Assembly (NCBI RefSeq): GCF_900116105.1
Contig: NZ_FPAC01000006.1
Span: 159,241 to 223,240 of the forward strand
Length of the DNA: 64,000 bases
Direction of reading: 5' to 3'
Origin: Paenibacillus sp. 453mf
GTDB lineage: Bacteria; Bacillota; Bacilli; Paenibacillales; Paenibacillaceae
The notes beneath the pieces are model-generated. The model saw nothing but the letters and a program-made list of their open reading frames with translations, was not told the origin of the DNA and did not search any database. Positions 27,040 through 35,812 of this stretch are shown here, piece after piece. Position numbers and translations under genes: made by a program. Within the stretch, counting starts at the first letter, position 1; each line of letters starts with the position of its first letter.

Positions 27040-27132
27040 AAGCGCACAATCTCCATAGGAGATGTGCGCGTGCTTCGTCGCTTAATGTTATTCAATTACA
27101 TTAATTATACGAACTGTATTTATTCCCGGCAA
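27040..27132 (-). promoter_or_regulatory. Promoter-leader element D
   Basis: Minus strand: TTGCCG (27127-27132), 17-bp spacer, TATAAT (27104-27109), TAATTGAATA (27090-27099), then GCGACG-AAGCA-CGCGC. Here the small hairpin is imperfect (three-base insertion before the loop). The terminator arms GCGCACATCTCC and GGAGATTGTGCGC are strong, but the T run is interrupted. It lies directly before the secreted nuclease gene. Confidence 0.7.
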
Positions 27133-27141
27133 CCCTTTATA

Positions 27142-27726
27142 TTAGATAATCTCACAGTGTAGTCCAGCCTCAATTGCTCGCTTCTGAGTTTCATGATCTA
27201 GAGTAACAAAGATAATGGAAATTAAGTCTGTTCTTTCTGCATACAAATATGCGCCAATAGCTCGATCACTAATATTGGCCAGGTCTAATCCGATTTTCTC
27301 AACGTAGGAGACGTTAGTACCAATTTGCATGAAAGCATGGCTAAATTCAATTTGTGAGTCATACTGGTAAATTCCAACTACCTTATTCTTCTTTTGAGCA
27401 GCAAAAACTTCTTCTGTAATGAGAATTGAGCCAGGAGTGTCCACTTGAAAAAGTTGCGGATATTTTGTAAGGACCCCGATATCGAGAGCAACTACATACC
27501 CCTTATTGAGGTAGTACTCCAAAATTTCATCTCCAGAAGTATGGAGCTCATGAAGCTGATTTCCACCAAAAAATGAATCGGAGCTAACATCAGCTTTCGT
27601 ATAAGTAGCTTCCTTGATTCGTCTTTCACGGGCCAAACTGATACGGTATTCAATGTATACGTATAACATAATGCAGCAGAAAATCGCGCCGAAAATCTGT
27701 AATATAAGTATCTCAAAGTTCCCCAT
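27142..27726 (-). CDS. Membrane-anchored PIN-like domain protein
   Basis: About 194 aa from ATG 27726. One hydrophobic N-terminal segment (about residues 5-24) is followed by a linker and a C-terminal domain resembling PIN ribonucleases: VVALDIGVL with the first acidic residue, SILITEEVF, then DRAIGAYLYAERTDLISIIFVTLDHETQKRAIEAG with later acidic positions. PIN proteins cut RNA, often as toxins, but no antitoxin gene is adjacent. A perfect palindrome overlaps its promoter, which suggests tight control. The PIN assignment is by pattern only. Confidence 0.6.
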   Translation of the reverse strand: MGNFEILILQIFGAIFCCIMLYVYIEYRISLARERRIKEATYTKADVSSDSFFGGNQLHELHTSGDEILEYYLNKGYVVALDIGVLTKYPQLFQVDTPGSILITEEVFAAQKKNKVVGIYQYDSQIEFSHAFMQIGTNVSYVEKIGLDLANISDRAIGAYLYAERTDLISIIFVTLDHETQKRAIEAGLHCEII

Positions 27727-27748
27727 CGCTCTCACTCTTTCCAACGGT

Positions 27749-27769
27749 GATATAATGGCTCATTATATC
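27749..27769. promoter_or_regulatory. Palindromic promoter/operator of the PIN-like gene
   Basis: Perfect 9-bp arms GATATAATG and CATTATATC separated by GCT. Each strand therefore carries a TATAAT -10 sequence. It lies 23-43 bp upstream of ATG 27726 and is well placed for a dimeric repressor. Confidence 0.55.
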
Positions 27770-27979
27770 ATGAGGATTGCCGTCTAGCATTTTTGGAGCA
27801 GTAACAAATAGAAACCAATATACTAACCTTTCTCGGTTTTCTCATTAAGCTAATAAGTTTGAACAGTATATCGTATTCAGATCAACTTCAATCTTCTGCA
27901 GGCTTATGCTGCAATGATAACCCTTTCGTAATAAAAGGAAAGTTTGGATGTACTTTTTGAGCGAGAGATTTACACATGT

Positions 27980-28573
27980 TTAGTTGCTAACTTTCCAGGT
28001 TGTCTTTGAAGGAATAACTGTTTTTTTGTCCATGTCTTGAATTATCGATTCAAGATTGATAATGACATCAACGGAGTTCTTTAGATGAAAAGCTGATTTA
28101 TTCTTACCCAGAACTGCAAACACTGTTGATCCATTCTTTTGCGCTCTTTCAATGGCAGGCACAAAATCTGCGTCTCCTGAAAAAACTACTATGTATTCAT
28201 ATTTATACACGGATAACTCGTATATATCTAGTGCCATCAATACATCTAACTGCTTCTCCTTTAGAGAACCATCATCCTGAAAGTAGCACTCCCCTCTTAA
28301 TACGTTTATTCCATCATATTGTAATGCCTCGAAAAACTTGTATCTGCTATTGTACTTGGCATCCTCAACATGGCCTTTAGGGGGCAGGGTCCCATAAAAG
28401 TTGAAATCAGTTACCATCTTCTGTCCATAGTTACTCTTTAGATATTGCTCGATCGACTGATAAAACTTTTTCCATGATCGAAATCCGCCCACCCCTACAT
28501 CATGTAACTGATGCATAGCATTACTTTCATCAATCAATATAGCGCTTTTAAGTCGTTTCCCCACAGGCCTCAT
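27980..28573 (-). CDS. NYN domain (PIN-like) RNase family protein
   Basis: 197 aa of the NYN/LabA (DUF88) type: AILIDESNAMH near residue 15 with the first acidic residue, KEKQLDVLMALDIYEL in the middle, and VVFSGDADFVPAIERAQKNGSTVFAVL with the later aspartates. NYN proteins are predicted or shown RNases. The gene overlaps the upstream XRE regulator by 4 bases (ATGA), a toxin-antitoxin-like coupling, and is last in an operon with the CoiA-like gene behind leader E. Confidence 0.83.
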   Translation of the reverse strand: MRPVGKRLKSAILIDESNAMHQLHDVGVGGFRSWKKFYQSIEQYLKSNYGQKMVTDFNFYGTLPPKGHVEDAKYNSRYKFFEALQYDGINVLRGECYFQDDGSLKEKQLDVLMALDIYELSVYKYEYIVVFSGDADFVPAIERAQKNGSTVFAVLGKNKSAFHLKNSVDVIINLESIIQDMDKKTVIPSKTTWKVSN

Positions 28574-28824
28574 GTTGTTAACCCCGCCATTTTTTTGTTC
28601 TTTGATACCATAAGTAAATGTCGCAGAGACAAACCTAAGACCGTTGACAATCGAAGAAGATAATCCTCGTTAGGAAAACGAATATCTCTTTCCCAGGCAG
28701 AGATTGTAGTTTTATCCACATCTAACTTTAGAGCTAATTGAGCTTGCGAGTATTTCAGTTTCAACCTGCTTTCTCTTATATCTAAGCCAATAGTCGTTAT
28801 TTTTTCATTCGATTTATTAGACAT
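28570..28824 (-). CDS. XRE family helix-turn-helix regulator (84 aa)
   Basis: A Cro/C1-type HTH occupies residues about 13-68 (SRLKLKYSQAQLALKLDVDKTTISAWERDIRFP). The stop overlaps the NYN start codon. It starts 14 bp after the CoiA-like gene. It may regulate this operon or act as the antitoxin partner of the NYN RNase (inference). Confidence 0.85.
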   Translation of the reverse strand: MSNKSNEKITTIGLDIRESRLKLKYSQAQLALKLDVDKTTISAWERDIRFPNEDYLLRLSTVLGLSLRHLLMVSKNKKMAGLTT

Positions 28825-28837
28825 AATGTGATTCCTT

Positions 28838-30034
28838 TCATGATTCGTATAAGTTTAGTTGAAGATTGGGAATTATCTCATGTAACTTCTTTTTTAGCCC
28901 ATAGAAATTGTCCTCAATATCTTCTTTAAGTACTTTCATGTAGTGGTAATCAGTTCGATTGATAAAGTAGTCGCCCCGTGGTTCCGACTTATTACTGATA
29001 AAATCTTTCTGTGACACAACGTAATCGATAACGATTGTTTTATTTCGGATAAAAAGTACCCAATCTGGTTTTAATAAAAGGTCTTCATGGTAGAAATACT
29101 GTTTAGTCATTGCATGATCAGGTACGACATGCTTGATGTTACATAAATAAAAGAAGTCATCTACAATCTTTTTATCTTGTGAATCTAACCAATCACCGTC
29201 GAGACTTGTATAGCGTCCAAAATCAAAATCATCTTTACTGCTTACAAATGAAATAACTTCACGTTTTGTATCAGATAACTTAAGTTTTGCATAAACAACA
29301 ATGGTATTCCCTTTTATAAAATCAGTAACATCTAAATTTTGCTGATCGAGAACATACTTCATGATAATTATTTTGTGATTAATGTAGGAGCCATCTGATG
29401 ACTTCTCACCGCGTAGAGTAACTTCAACGTTTCGCTTAATTGTTTCTTTAGAGGAAAGTATTGTACCAACTATAAATCGCTTCCTCGATGTCAGCTTGCC
29501 TTTTGTATGCATATCTATTATTTGTTTGTAGCTAGGCACCAGCTCTTCTGCCTTAATCTTTTGGGCCGTTCCTCCTTCTGCGACAATAAATCGGAATTGG
29601 AGGACCTTATCGTACTCATTCTTGAGGAACATTGCATGAAGGTCATGGATGAATTTATATAAGGAATTTCCCTTAGATGATCTCATCAAGTCGAGGCTGG
29701 TTAGAAAGGAATCAGAAGCTATAGATTGGAGTGTCTTTTCATTAGACTGTTTTGCCGACTCAATATTAAGTGTAAAAACTGGGTTCTCATTGTTTTTACG
29801 ATTCATTTGGACTACCTCGGAGCTTGATTCAACAATCTTCTCAATTTCATTCCCAAAATACTTACATGTGTGAGTTTTGCGATCGACAACTCTAAAGTGT
29901 GGTTTTCGATTTCCAGTTGATACATACGCCATTTTTCCTTCGCAAAAACGACAAGTGACTTCTCCATGTTTAGCTTCTCTGTAATACTCAGCTGAAATTT
30001 GTTTTTTTTCATAACCATATCTTGCCCACTGCAT
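28838..30034 (-). CDS. CoiA-like putative nuclease with N-terminal zinc motif
   Basis: 398 aa. The N-terminal 65 residues hold CRFCEGKMAYVSTGNRKPHF and a later THTCKYF cysteine, as in CoiA/DUF-type zinc fingers. The C-terminal third has FYHEDLLLKPDWVLFIRNKTIVIDYV, the D ... (D/E)x pattern of PD-(D/E)xK nuclease folds seen in competence protein CoiA and its relatives. It heads the operon with the XRE and NYN genes and is controlled by leader E. Processing of incoming DNA or defence is inference, since catalytic residues are not fully certain. Confidence 0.55.
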   Translation of the reverse strand: MQWARYGYEKKQISAEYYREAKHGEVTCRFCEGKMAYVSTGNRKPHFRVVDRKTHTCKYFGNEIEKIVESSSEVVQMNRKNNENPVFTLNIESAKQSNEKTLQSIASDSFLTSLDLMRSSKGNSLYKFIHDLHAMFLKNEYDKVLQFRFIVAEGGTAQKIKAEELVPSYKQIIDMHTKGKLTSRKRFIVGTILSSKETIKRNVEVTLRGEKSSDGSYINHKIIIMKYVLDQQNLDVTDFIKGNTIVVYAKLKLSDTKREVISFVSSKDDFDFGRYTSLDGDWLDSQDKKIVDDFFYLCNIKHVVPDHAMTKQYFYHEDLLLKPDWVLFIRNKTIVIDYVVSQKDFISNKSEPRGDYFINRTDYHYMKVLKEDIEDNFYGLKKKLHEIIPNLQLNLYES

Positions 30035-30090
30035 AAGTTAATGCCCCCTACATAAATATTTATGAAGTAGTCTGCGCATCAGTTGCATAT

Positions 30091-30196
30091 AAAAATAAAA
30101 AGCACCCCAATACGTCTTTCGACATAAAGAGGTGCTTCCTCACATTCACGTTATTTGATTAATAAACATTATATCATATTTCCAAATTTAGATTAA
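30091..30196 (-). promoter_or_regulatory. Promoter-leader element E
   Basis: Minus strand: TTAATC (30191-30196), 17-bp spacer, TATAAT (30168-30173), TAATCAAATA (30152-30161), hairpin GAGG-AAGCA-CCUC (30129-30141), then a terminator with AAGCACCTC and GGGGTGCTT arms and a T run. The stem GAGG/CCUC replaces GCG/CGC of the others, a compensatory change. Confidence 0.8.
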
Positions 30197-30603
30197 GGTT
30201 TTTTTCCAAGACTAGTTGCTCTTTGAACCGAGTACATTATGTCCTTTTGGGAAAGTTTATTTATTGAGGAAGCTTTATATCCATAGGAATGTACTAACTG
30301 TACATTGATAAAGTATCGGTTGAATTTTGAATACACTACCCTATTATCTATTAATAAAAGATGCATGAGCTGTCCTCTTGTTTCAACGGACCATTTATCA
30401 TAAATGAAAAGAAATACCACGTATGATAAGGAAAATAACAATATTAGACTTATCATTAGGGGGATTTTGATCTCCCAGGTTCGTGTAGCTGCGGAGAAAA
30501 ATTGGATTGAATTATGTATTGTCCAGATCCCCGAAATAACTGTGAAAATGAATAATATAGCAAGAGAAAGACGTTCTTTATGAAACAGCTTTATTAAGTG
30601 CAC
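30193..30603 (-). CDS. Membrane protein, two spans (136 aa)
   Basis: Two hydrophobic segments in the first 70 residues and a soluble C-terminal half. The ATG at 30612 abuts GGAGG, so GTG 30603 (9 bases downstream of it) is the more likely start. It overlaps the end of the 86-aa gene, so the two are translationally coupled. Its stop lies over the -35 region of leader E. Function unknown. Confidence 0.6.
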   Translation of the reverse strand: MHLIKLFHKERLSLAILFIFTVISGIWTIHNSIQFFSAATRTWEIKIPLMISLILLFSLSYVVFLFIYDKWSVETRGQLMHLLLIDNRVVYSKFNRYFINVQLVHSYGYKASSINKLSQKDIMYSVQRATSLGKKP

Positions 30604-30838
30604 GAAGATCATCCTCCGAAAACCCTAGCTTTCTTTCAGCAGCATCAAAAGCCAAAGAATTTAGGTGATAGTGAATTATGTTATCGAGCTCTCTGATCTC
30701 CCGTTTTGCCTGTTGTTTTTGTTCCACGTTACCGTAATTGATTAATCCAAGCAGAGCCACGTATTTCTTCATCATAACTGCAGCATCAATCGGCTCAAGT
30801 CCATGTGTTGTTGGTTCCATAGTGAAGTTATTCAACAT
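30578..30838 (-). CDS. Hypothetical protein (86 aa)
   Basis: Soluble helical protein (LLGLINYGNVEQKQQAKREIRELDNII). The stop overlaps the start of the next gene by about 25 bases. No recognised domain and no strong upstream ribosome binding site. Confidence 0.5.
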   Translation of the reverse strand: MLNNFTMEPTTHGLEPIDAAVMMKKYVALLGLINYGNVEQKQQAKREIRELDNIIHYHLNSLAFDAAERKLGFSEDDLRALNKAVS

Positions 30839-30938
30839 TTATATCACTCCATAAGAGAATATTGTTCTGTTATACTTTATAGCGATCAAAGTGATTAATC
30901 AAATTTACAAGCAGTTATCCTGCTAAGTGCTTTAAATA

Positions 30939-31238
30939 TCACCGTTCGCTAGTTAAATTGGTGAAGATCTCCTCGATCTCCGCCTTTCTTACAACGTTAT
31001 TTGTGATATGATATTCTTCAAATAGCTTGGCATATAAATTTAATTTGTTTATCTCTCGCTCTTCGTTTTTAGTTAACTCAACATGGTTGTATTGCTTGCT
31101 ACTTTCCATCAAAGTCTTATACTTTTCCTCAAGTTCGCTTCTAGTCACAATGTCATTTGAATTGTAATATTGCCAAATAATTTGCCCCATTAGCTTCTTA
31201 ATCCGGAGAAGTTCTGAGCCAGATAAGTGAGATCCCAT
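30939..31238 (-). CDS. Hypothetical helical protein (99 aa)
   Basis: AGGAGG about 8 bases before ATG 31238. Highly charged, and the two halves look alike (SNDIVTRSELEEKYKTL and TNNVVRKAEIEEIFTNL, each preceded by a helix with YY or YH). This suggests an internal duplication of a 45-residue unit. The family is unknown; the 94-aa protein at 35015 shares a similar AEYEEKLTQL segment. Confidence 0.55.
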   Translation of the reverse strand: MGSHLSGSELLRIKKLMGQIIWQYYNSNDIVTRSELEEKYKTLMESSKQYNHVELTKNEEREINKLNLYAKLFEEYHITNNVVRKAEIEEIFTNLTSER

Positions 31239-31661
31239 ACAGAATACCTCCTTTTAAGAAGTATCATATCATAGTCGAGCATTTGCTTCAGTTATTTCTC
31301 TCCTGCAAAATAAGAGCTCTGTCTACGACAGATCAGCAAATCTTCTTTTTAATAGCCAGATTTACAGTTACGAAGTGTGGTTTATGGAGCATAAGAATGG
31401 CACCGGTATATTAGATCATCCATCGTCTGCCGCCCACCAACCAACCACATATGGATTATACATTATCCCGTGCGGGATTTTTATCAAGCTGTTTGCAAAA
31501 ATAAAGTATTTGACTGAAAAATAAAGTCATCCGTTAAGCTAACGAGCAGGCTGCATTAATCATTAGATTTTCTCGGAGTAGAAGATTTCAATGGTAAAGG
31601 ATATGAAGCATAATCTGTCGAATTTATTTGGGTTAGCCGCTATAGAAAGGAAGAATATGGA
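31239..31661. other. Divergent intergenic region
   Basis: A 420-bp AT-rich gap between divergent genes with no clear hairpin. It presumably holds promoters for both neighbours; none has a strong match to consensus. Confidence 0.4.
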
Positions 31662-32777
31662 GTGATAGATAAAGAATATTACCTAAAGTTAAGTAAGGAT
31701 GCACAGAAAAACTATGCTTTCTATAAGGAGGAAGCTGAGGCTGCTGCTGTTAGACGGGAATTTACTTCTAACAAGCGATATGATATTACTCCTTTTTGGT
31801 ACGGTCGTGAAAGTACAGTTCCAGGGGAAGTTTCAGAAGTTGAAACCGACATATATTATGAGTTTGATAGCCAAAACAGACCCCTTATCTCAGCGAATGA
31901 TGAATTAATTGATGGTTATACATACTCCGTTTATGAAGAAAACCGAATCACTACAAGATTGTACTTAACTGGAGAACTTTATTCAATTAAAGAATATTTA
32001 ATAAAAGATGGATTCATTAATCGGTGCGTAGAATACTCTCCTCGATTTGATAAGTTGCAATATGAAGACTACATATATGAGGGTGGAAACTTAGTTCAAG
32101 TTTATCAGCCTGTTTACGAAAATAGTCCTTATTATTCTTCTCTTGTTCGAACTTATCTTGAATATGATAAGAAAGGTGAGCTTACACGAGTATTAGACGG
32201 TGATAAGGGAGTTATTTTTGTAAGAATGTCTACTGATGAGGCGGCACTACTACGGGAAGAAGTTAAAGAAGAGTTAAAATTAGCATTAATAGAAGTAGTT
32301 GATGCTGTATGTAAGGGGTTAGTAGATATACGTTGTTGTTTCTTGGCCATTTACTTGCATGATGAAGCTCATGGTGTGTACTCACCCATTTTTCATCCAG
32401 GATTGCAACATATCAGAGATGAGCAGATAGAAAACAATAAGGATTTTTGGACGATCTGGGCTTCGGGAGAGCATCCGGTGAATTATCAACAAGAAATTTC
32501 AGATCAAGAATTAATCACGAAGCTTAGAACACTTATTATGTATTGGCATAATACAGATACCTGGTGGGAAGAAGGTATGAAATTATGGCATGAGGTCACC
32601 TATGCTATAAATGCGACTGTTTGGTCCAAGTACCCATTACTCTCCGAATTACTCTCCGAGGATTTTGTTTTATTTGTCGATTGGGAAGGACTGGATGTTA
32701 CAAAAGGAGAGCTTGAAAAGAGTATTCCACTGTCGAAAAGGAAAATGCTCAAATCTAAGGGATTATTACCAGTATAG
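31662..32777 (+). CDS. Hypothetical protein (371 aa)
   Basis: Starts at GTG 31662 with AAAGGAAG upstream. The N-terminal half has repeated short aromatic/charged strands (YEFDSQNRPL, YSVYEENRITTRLYLTGELYSI, YLEYDKKGELTRVLDG), reminiscent of YD/RHS-type or YwqK-like beta repeats. The C-terminal half is helical and rich in tryptophan (WHNTDTWWEEGMKLWHEV). No signal peptide. Such architectures occur in immunity or antitoxin-like proteins, but I cannot assign it. Confidence 0.6.
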   Translation: MIDKEYYLKLSKDAQKNYAFYKEEAEAAAVRREFTSNKRYDITPFWYGRESTVPGEVSEVETDIYYEFDSQNRPLISANDELIDGYTYSVYEENRITTRLYLTGELYSIKEYLIKDGFINRCVEYSPRFDKLQYEDYIYEGGNLVQVYQPVYENSPYYSSLVRTYLEYDKKGELTRVLDGDKGVIFVRMSTDEAALLREEVKEELKLALIEVVDAVCKGLVDIRCCFLAIYLHDEAHGVYSPIFHPGLQHIRDEQIENNKDFWTIWASGEHPVNYQQEISDQELITKLRTLIMYWHNTDTWWEEGMKLWHEVTYAINATVWSKYPLLSELLSEDFVLFVDWEGLDVTKGELEKSIPLSKRKMLKSKGLLPV

Positions 32778-33091
32778 AAACGATCACGGTATTCAATGTC
32801 CTCTCCGGCTATTTAATTATTGGGTGAATATAGGTACTATGTGATCCTATCTTCTTATGGATTAAATGGTTGTGTGGTAGAGAAGCAACTAGACATTATG
32901 GAGAAGCAGTAGAGTCTTAGGTTAGAAAAACTTGGAACAGTTTGTCCGTTGGTAGCTGCTCCATTCATTTTTCAAATTAATTAACGGGCAGTATAGTGAA
33001 TATGGATGGGGCTGGAGCATTCTAGTTTCTCTAATGGAACAAACTTCATTAATAGTTACTACTGAGAGTAAAATTACTGGAGGAAACTTAC
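32778..33091. other. Short intergenic region
   Basis: 314 bp with no supported gene. A GGAGG at 33078-33082 belongs to the YHYH gene. Confidence 0.5.
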
Positions 33092-34171
33092 TTGAAAAAA
33101 GCATCCCTGTTGCTTATGGTCATGATATTATTCTTTCTTTCGTATACTGCTGATGCACACCCAGGCAGAACAGATAGCTCTGGTGGACACACTTGTCGAA
33201 CGAATTGCGGCAAGTGGGGGTTATCCACTGGAGAATACCACTACCATAACGGTGGCGGTTTATCATCTTCAGATGACGACGTGTCTTCAGACGAAGTTTC
33301 GGACGATAACGTTTCTTCAGAAAGGACTCAGGCGCAGCTTGAAGAACATTATGATGAGCTTGTTCAAGAAGGACATTATCTTGGATATAAACATGGTTAC
33401 AACGAACTTTCGTTTTTAGACTTTCATCCAGATCAATTCGGGCAGTTATCTACGGCCGAATATAGCTGGTATAAAGCGGGATATGAAAAAGGCTATGAAG
33501 AAGGAAAAGCAATAAGAATAGAAGAGCTCAAGAAGAGTTCAAAGAAAGAGGGATATAAGTATGGATTAAGTAATGAAGAAATTTGGATTCCCGATCTTTA
33601 TTTAGGTATTAAGTCGGTTAAAGAAGCATATGAGATAGGATTTCAGGAGGGGCGAGCTGAAGCGGTGGAGAAAATTGAACGAGCCTCTGAAGAGAAGGGG
33701 TACAAATCAGGTTATAATTTAATTCCATTCGCAATCCCAGAAGATCTGCCTAAAGTATTTGTAGATTCTTTCAAAAAAGGTTATACGAATGGTTACGAAG
33801 ATAAAAAAGAAGCCGCCTTTCAAGAAGGTTACACCACTCATTTTAAACTAGTAGAATACAACCCTAATACATACTCAGATTATCCAGATATACAGCAAGC
33901 CTATAAAGAAGGCTTCGATTCGAACACTGAGGCGGATAATTATCGAAAAATTGCTTTTGAGACAGGAAGCCAAAATAAAGCCCTTTTTCTGCCAGATGAA
34001 ATTCGTGGAGATGAAGATATTGTTGAATTATTTAATACTTACTACCAAAAAGGTAAAGATGAATGGAACAAAAAAATCAAGCTTTCCTTTAGCTTGATTA
34101 TTCTTGCAGCCTTAACATTAATTATAAGTGGGTATTTTTTTTATCGAAGAAGAAAAAACTCTTCCTTATGA
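33092..34171 (+). CDS. Secreted or anchored YHYH domain protein with GY-rich repeats
   Basis: Starts at TTG 33092, 9 bases after GGAGG. A signal peptide (residues 1-22, ending ADA) is followed by a YHYH motif domain: HPGRTDSSGGHTCRTNC ... GEYHYHNGG. An acidic Ser-rich linker leads to repeats with G-Y-x-x-G-Y (GYKHGY, GYEKGYEEG, GYKSGY, GYTNGYED). The last 25 residues are a membrane span plus a basic tail (YFFYRRRKN). It is thus exported and anchored at the C-terminus. Small YHYH proteins are widespread in Firmicutes, and this is a long version. Function unknown. Confidence 0.75.
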   Translation: MKKASLLLMVMILFFLSYTADAHPGRTDSSGGHTCRTNCGKWGLSTGEYHYHNGGGLSSSDDDVSSDEVSDDNVSSERTQAQLEEHYDELVQEGHYLGYKHGYNELSFLDFHPDQFGQLSTAEYSWYKAGYEKGYEEGKAIRIEELKKSSKKEGYKYGLSNEEIWIPDLYLGIKSVKEAYEIGFQEGRAEAVEKIERASEEKGYKSGYNLIPFAIPEDLPKVFVDSFKKGYTNGYEDKKEAAFQEGYTTHFKLVEYNPNTYSDYPDIQQAYKEGFDSNTEADNYRKIAFETGSQNKALFLPDEIRGDEDIVELFNTYYQKGKDEWNKKIKLSFSLIILAALTLIISGYFFYRRRKNSSL

Positions 34172-34313
34172 ACTCATAGGGGAGTACAAGAAGAGATCAG
34201 TTTTAGCAACGGGTTACAGACCCAGGGAAACGTTCGAGCTGCCCCGGCTACTGACAAATACTCCACGGAATAAAAGTGGTAACCAGTAAAAACAGGATGA
34301 CCTCATAATACGA

Positions 34314-34493
34314 CGGGAAACGTTAGTTCAACAAAGACAGCGGCAGTCAAAAGACTTTATTTTCAGTCTTGGTCTGCCGTTGCTTCATTTTATTAGTCAG
34401 TCTAATACTTGTTTATCGAAGAGAGACGATTTTTCAAAGCATAAACCGCGTCAAATCATTACCTTCAGTCTACTACTTTATTTTCTCCGTACA
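34314..34493. repeat. Dispersed ~170-bp repeat, copy 2
   Basis: Same orientation as, and strongly similar to, 15550-15716. The outer hairpin is GCGGCAG with CTGCCG, and the inner stem is AAGACT/AGTCTT. The copy differs mainly between the two hairpins, where about 12 extra bases are present. No gene lies inside; it separates a plus-strand gene from a minus-strand gene. Confidence 0.7.
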
Positions 34494-34520
34494 CAAGTCA
34501 TGTACAATAATTTCTGGGTA

Positions 34521-34775
34521 TTAGAAATCGCTTCTTTCTGATGCTAGAAGGAATACAGAATCCATCGTGTATGTATATCCGAATTGCTCCTGGTTGTCTT
34601 TCTTAGCGATATTCACCGGTTTTACAGAAGAGTACCAGTAAATATCTCTTCCTTTCTTCCTCTGCTCCAGTATTTTCTGTTCTATCCAGCTTATATCGAA
34701 GGTAGGCTCGATTACATTGAAAACCTTTCTGCCACGGTCGCTAATTATGAAACTCAATACCTCACGCTTTTGCAT
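34521..34775 (-). CDS. Hypothetical protein (84 aa)
   Basis: ATG 34775 with GAGGTAG 6 bases upstream gives MQKREVLSFIISDRGRKVFNV. The longer frame to 34892 has no good binding site. Soluble protein of unknown family; no neighbour gives a clue. Confidence 0.5.
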   Translation of the reverse strand: MQKREVLSFIISDRGRKVFNVIEPTFDISWIEQKILEQRKKGRDIYWYSSVKPVNIAKKDNQEQFGYTYTMDSVFLLASERSDF

Positions 34776-34971
34776 ATATACTACCTCACTTATATGGTGT
34801 AAAGCCCTAGATGGCTTCCAGTGACAATATAAGGTTGTTAGGCTACTTTTTAACACGTTCATGTAATTAAATTTAAAATATATATTTGACACTTACAGTC
34901 TAACACACACAGAAATTGCCGAAATCATCGAAAGATTATAAAGAAATCTATTTTGAGTGTTAGAGATAAGC

Positions 34972-35002
34972 AAAAAAACCCGAACACATAGTGTTCAGGC
35001 TT
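34972..35002 (-). terminator. Intrinsic terminator
   Basis: CCTGAACAC with GTGTTCGGG followed by seven T residues on the minus strand, directly after the 94-aa gene. Confidence 0.85.
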
Positions 35003-35014
35003 TTTCGATTCTTT

Positions 35015-35299
35015 TCAATTAGCTACCGTCTCAAGTGTCAAGGTATGTAGTGCTCGATTAAACCCCGTTTTCCTTCTACGATCAGACTTTTCAGTATGGG
35101 TTTTCCGTTTTTTCGAAAACCTAGCAACCACTCGAATCTGGCTCACTTCCGTTTCCAATTCCTTCTTAAGTTCAAAAAGTTGAGTAAGTTTTTCCTCATA
35201 TTCTGCTTTCTTTACAGTATCGATTGATTTCTCTCGTAGGTAATAGATCTTGTGTATGAGTTCCACTATTTCGCTTAAAGTTTGGTTCGAATCCTCCAT
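35015..35299 (-). CDS. Coiled-coil basic protein (94 aa)
   Basis: GAGGTG precedes ATG 35299. The first 50 residues form a coiled coil (IVELIHKIYYLREKSIDTVKKAEYEEK). The tail is strongly basic (RFSKKRKTHTEKSDRRRKTGF), so nucleic-acid binding is possible. It is followed by a terminator. Family unknown. Confidence 0.55.
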   Translation of the reverse strand: MEDSNQTLSEIVELIHKIYYLREKSIDTVKKAEYEEKLTQLFELKKELETEVSQIRVVARFSKKRKTHTEKSDRRRKTGFNRALHTLTLETVAN

Positions 35300-35359
35300 A
35301 GTTTACACCTCGGCTACTTTTTATGGTTTTAGAGCTTCAATCTAAACAACTTCAGTGAG

Positions 35360-35713
35360 CTAAAGTTTATCTTTTCCATCTTTGATACCGATGAGTTTCT
35401 GATATTCTTCATCAATAGTTTTAGCCTCGACATCAGAAACTTTGGACAGAGCATTTTTAGCTAGGTAGGTAAGCCCATTGAAGCCTGCAAGTACTGATGT
35501 GCCGATAATCTTAGCATATCCAACTGGCTCAAAGAACGAAAATGCAGCCAAAGCCGCAGCCCCACCAATTACAAAGTCACCAAACAAACCAGGAATAAAG
35601 AATCGTTTTTTCCCTACCTTCTTGATGTAAGGCAGTAATACCCCACCTTCCAACTTCGATGCAACGAAAAGATTAGTTAATCCTCCGACTACAAACGCGA
35701 TTAATAATTCCAC
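35360..35713 (-). CDS. Membrane protein, DUF4257-like (117 aa)
   Basis: Best start is GTG 35713, with AAGGAGGG 7 bases upstream. Glycine-rich hydrophobic segments (LLIAFVVGGLTNLFVA, FVIGGAAALAAFSFF, GTSVLAGFNGLTYLA) suggest three spans, with a charged cytoplasmic tail. The pattern recalls DUF4257 proteins of Bacillus plasmids and phages, but I am not sure. A structured leader with its own terminator lies upstream (35813-35948). Confidence 0.5.
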   Translation of the reverse strand: MELLIAFVVGGLTNLFVASKLEGGVLLPYIKKVGKKRFFIPGLFGDFVIGGAAALAAFSFFEPVGYAKIIGTSVLAGFNGLTYLAKNALSKVSDVEAKTIDEEYQKLIGIKDGKDKL

Positions 35714-35812
35714 AGAAATCCCTCCTTCTAAATTAGAGTTAATTAAAAAAACCACCTTATGAAGTATTAAGAAAACACTCAACCGGTGGGAGGCATTTAG
35801 CTATTACTCAAC

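Noticed and set aside
28126..28380. Plus-strand frame inside the NYN gene
   Set aside because: Out-of-frame shadow of a gene with clear domain motifs.
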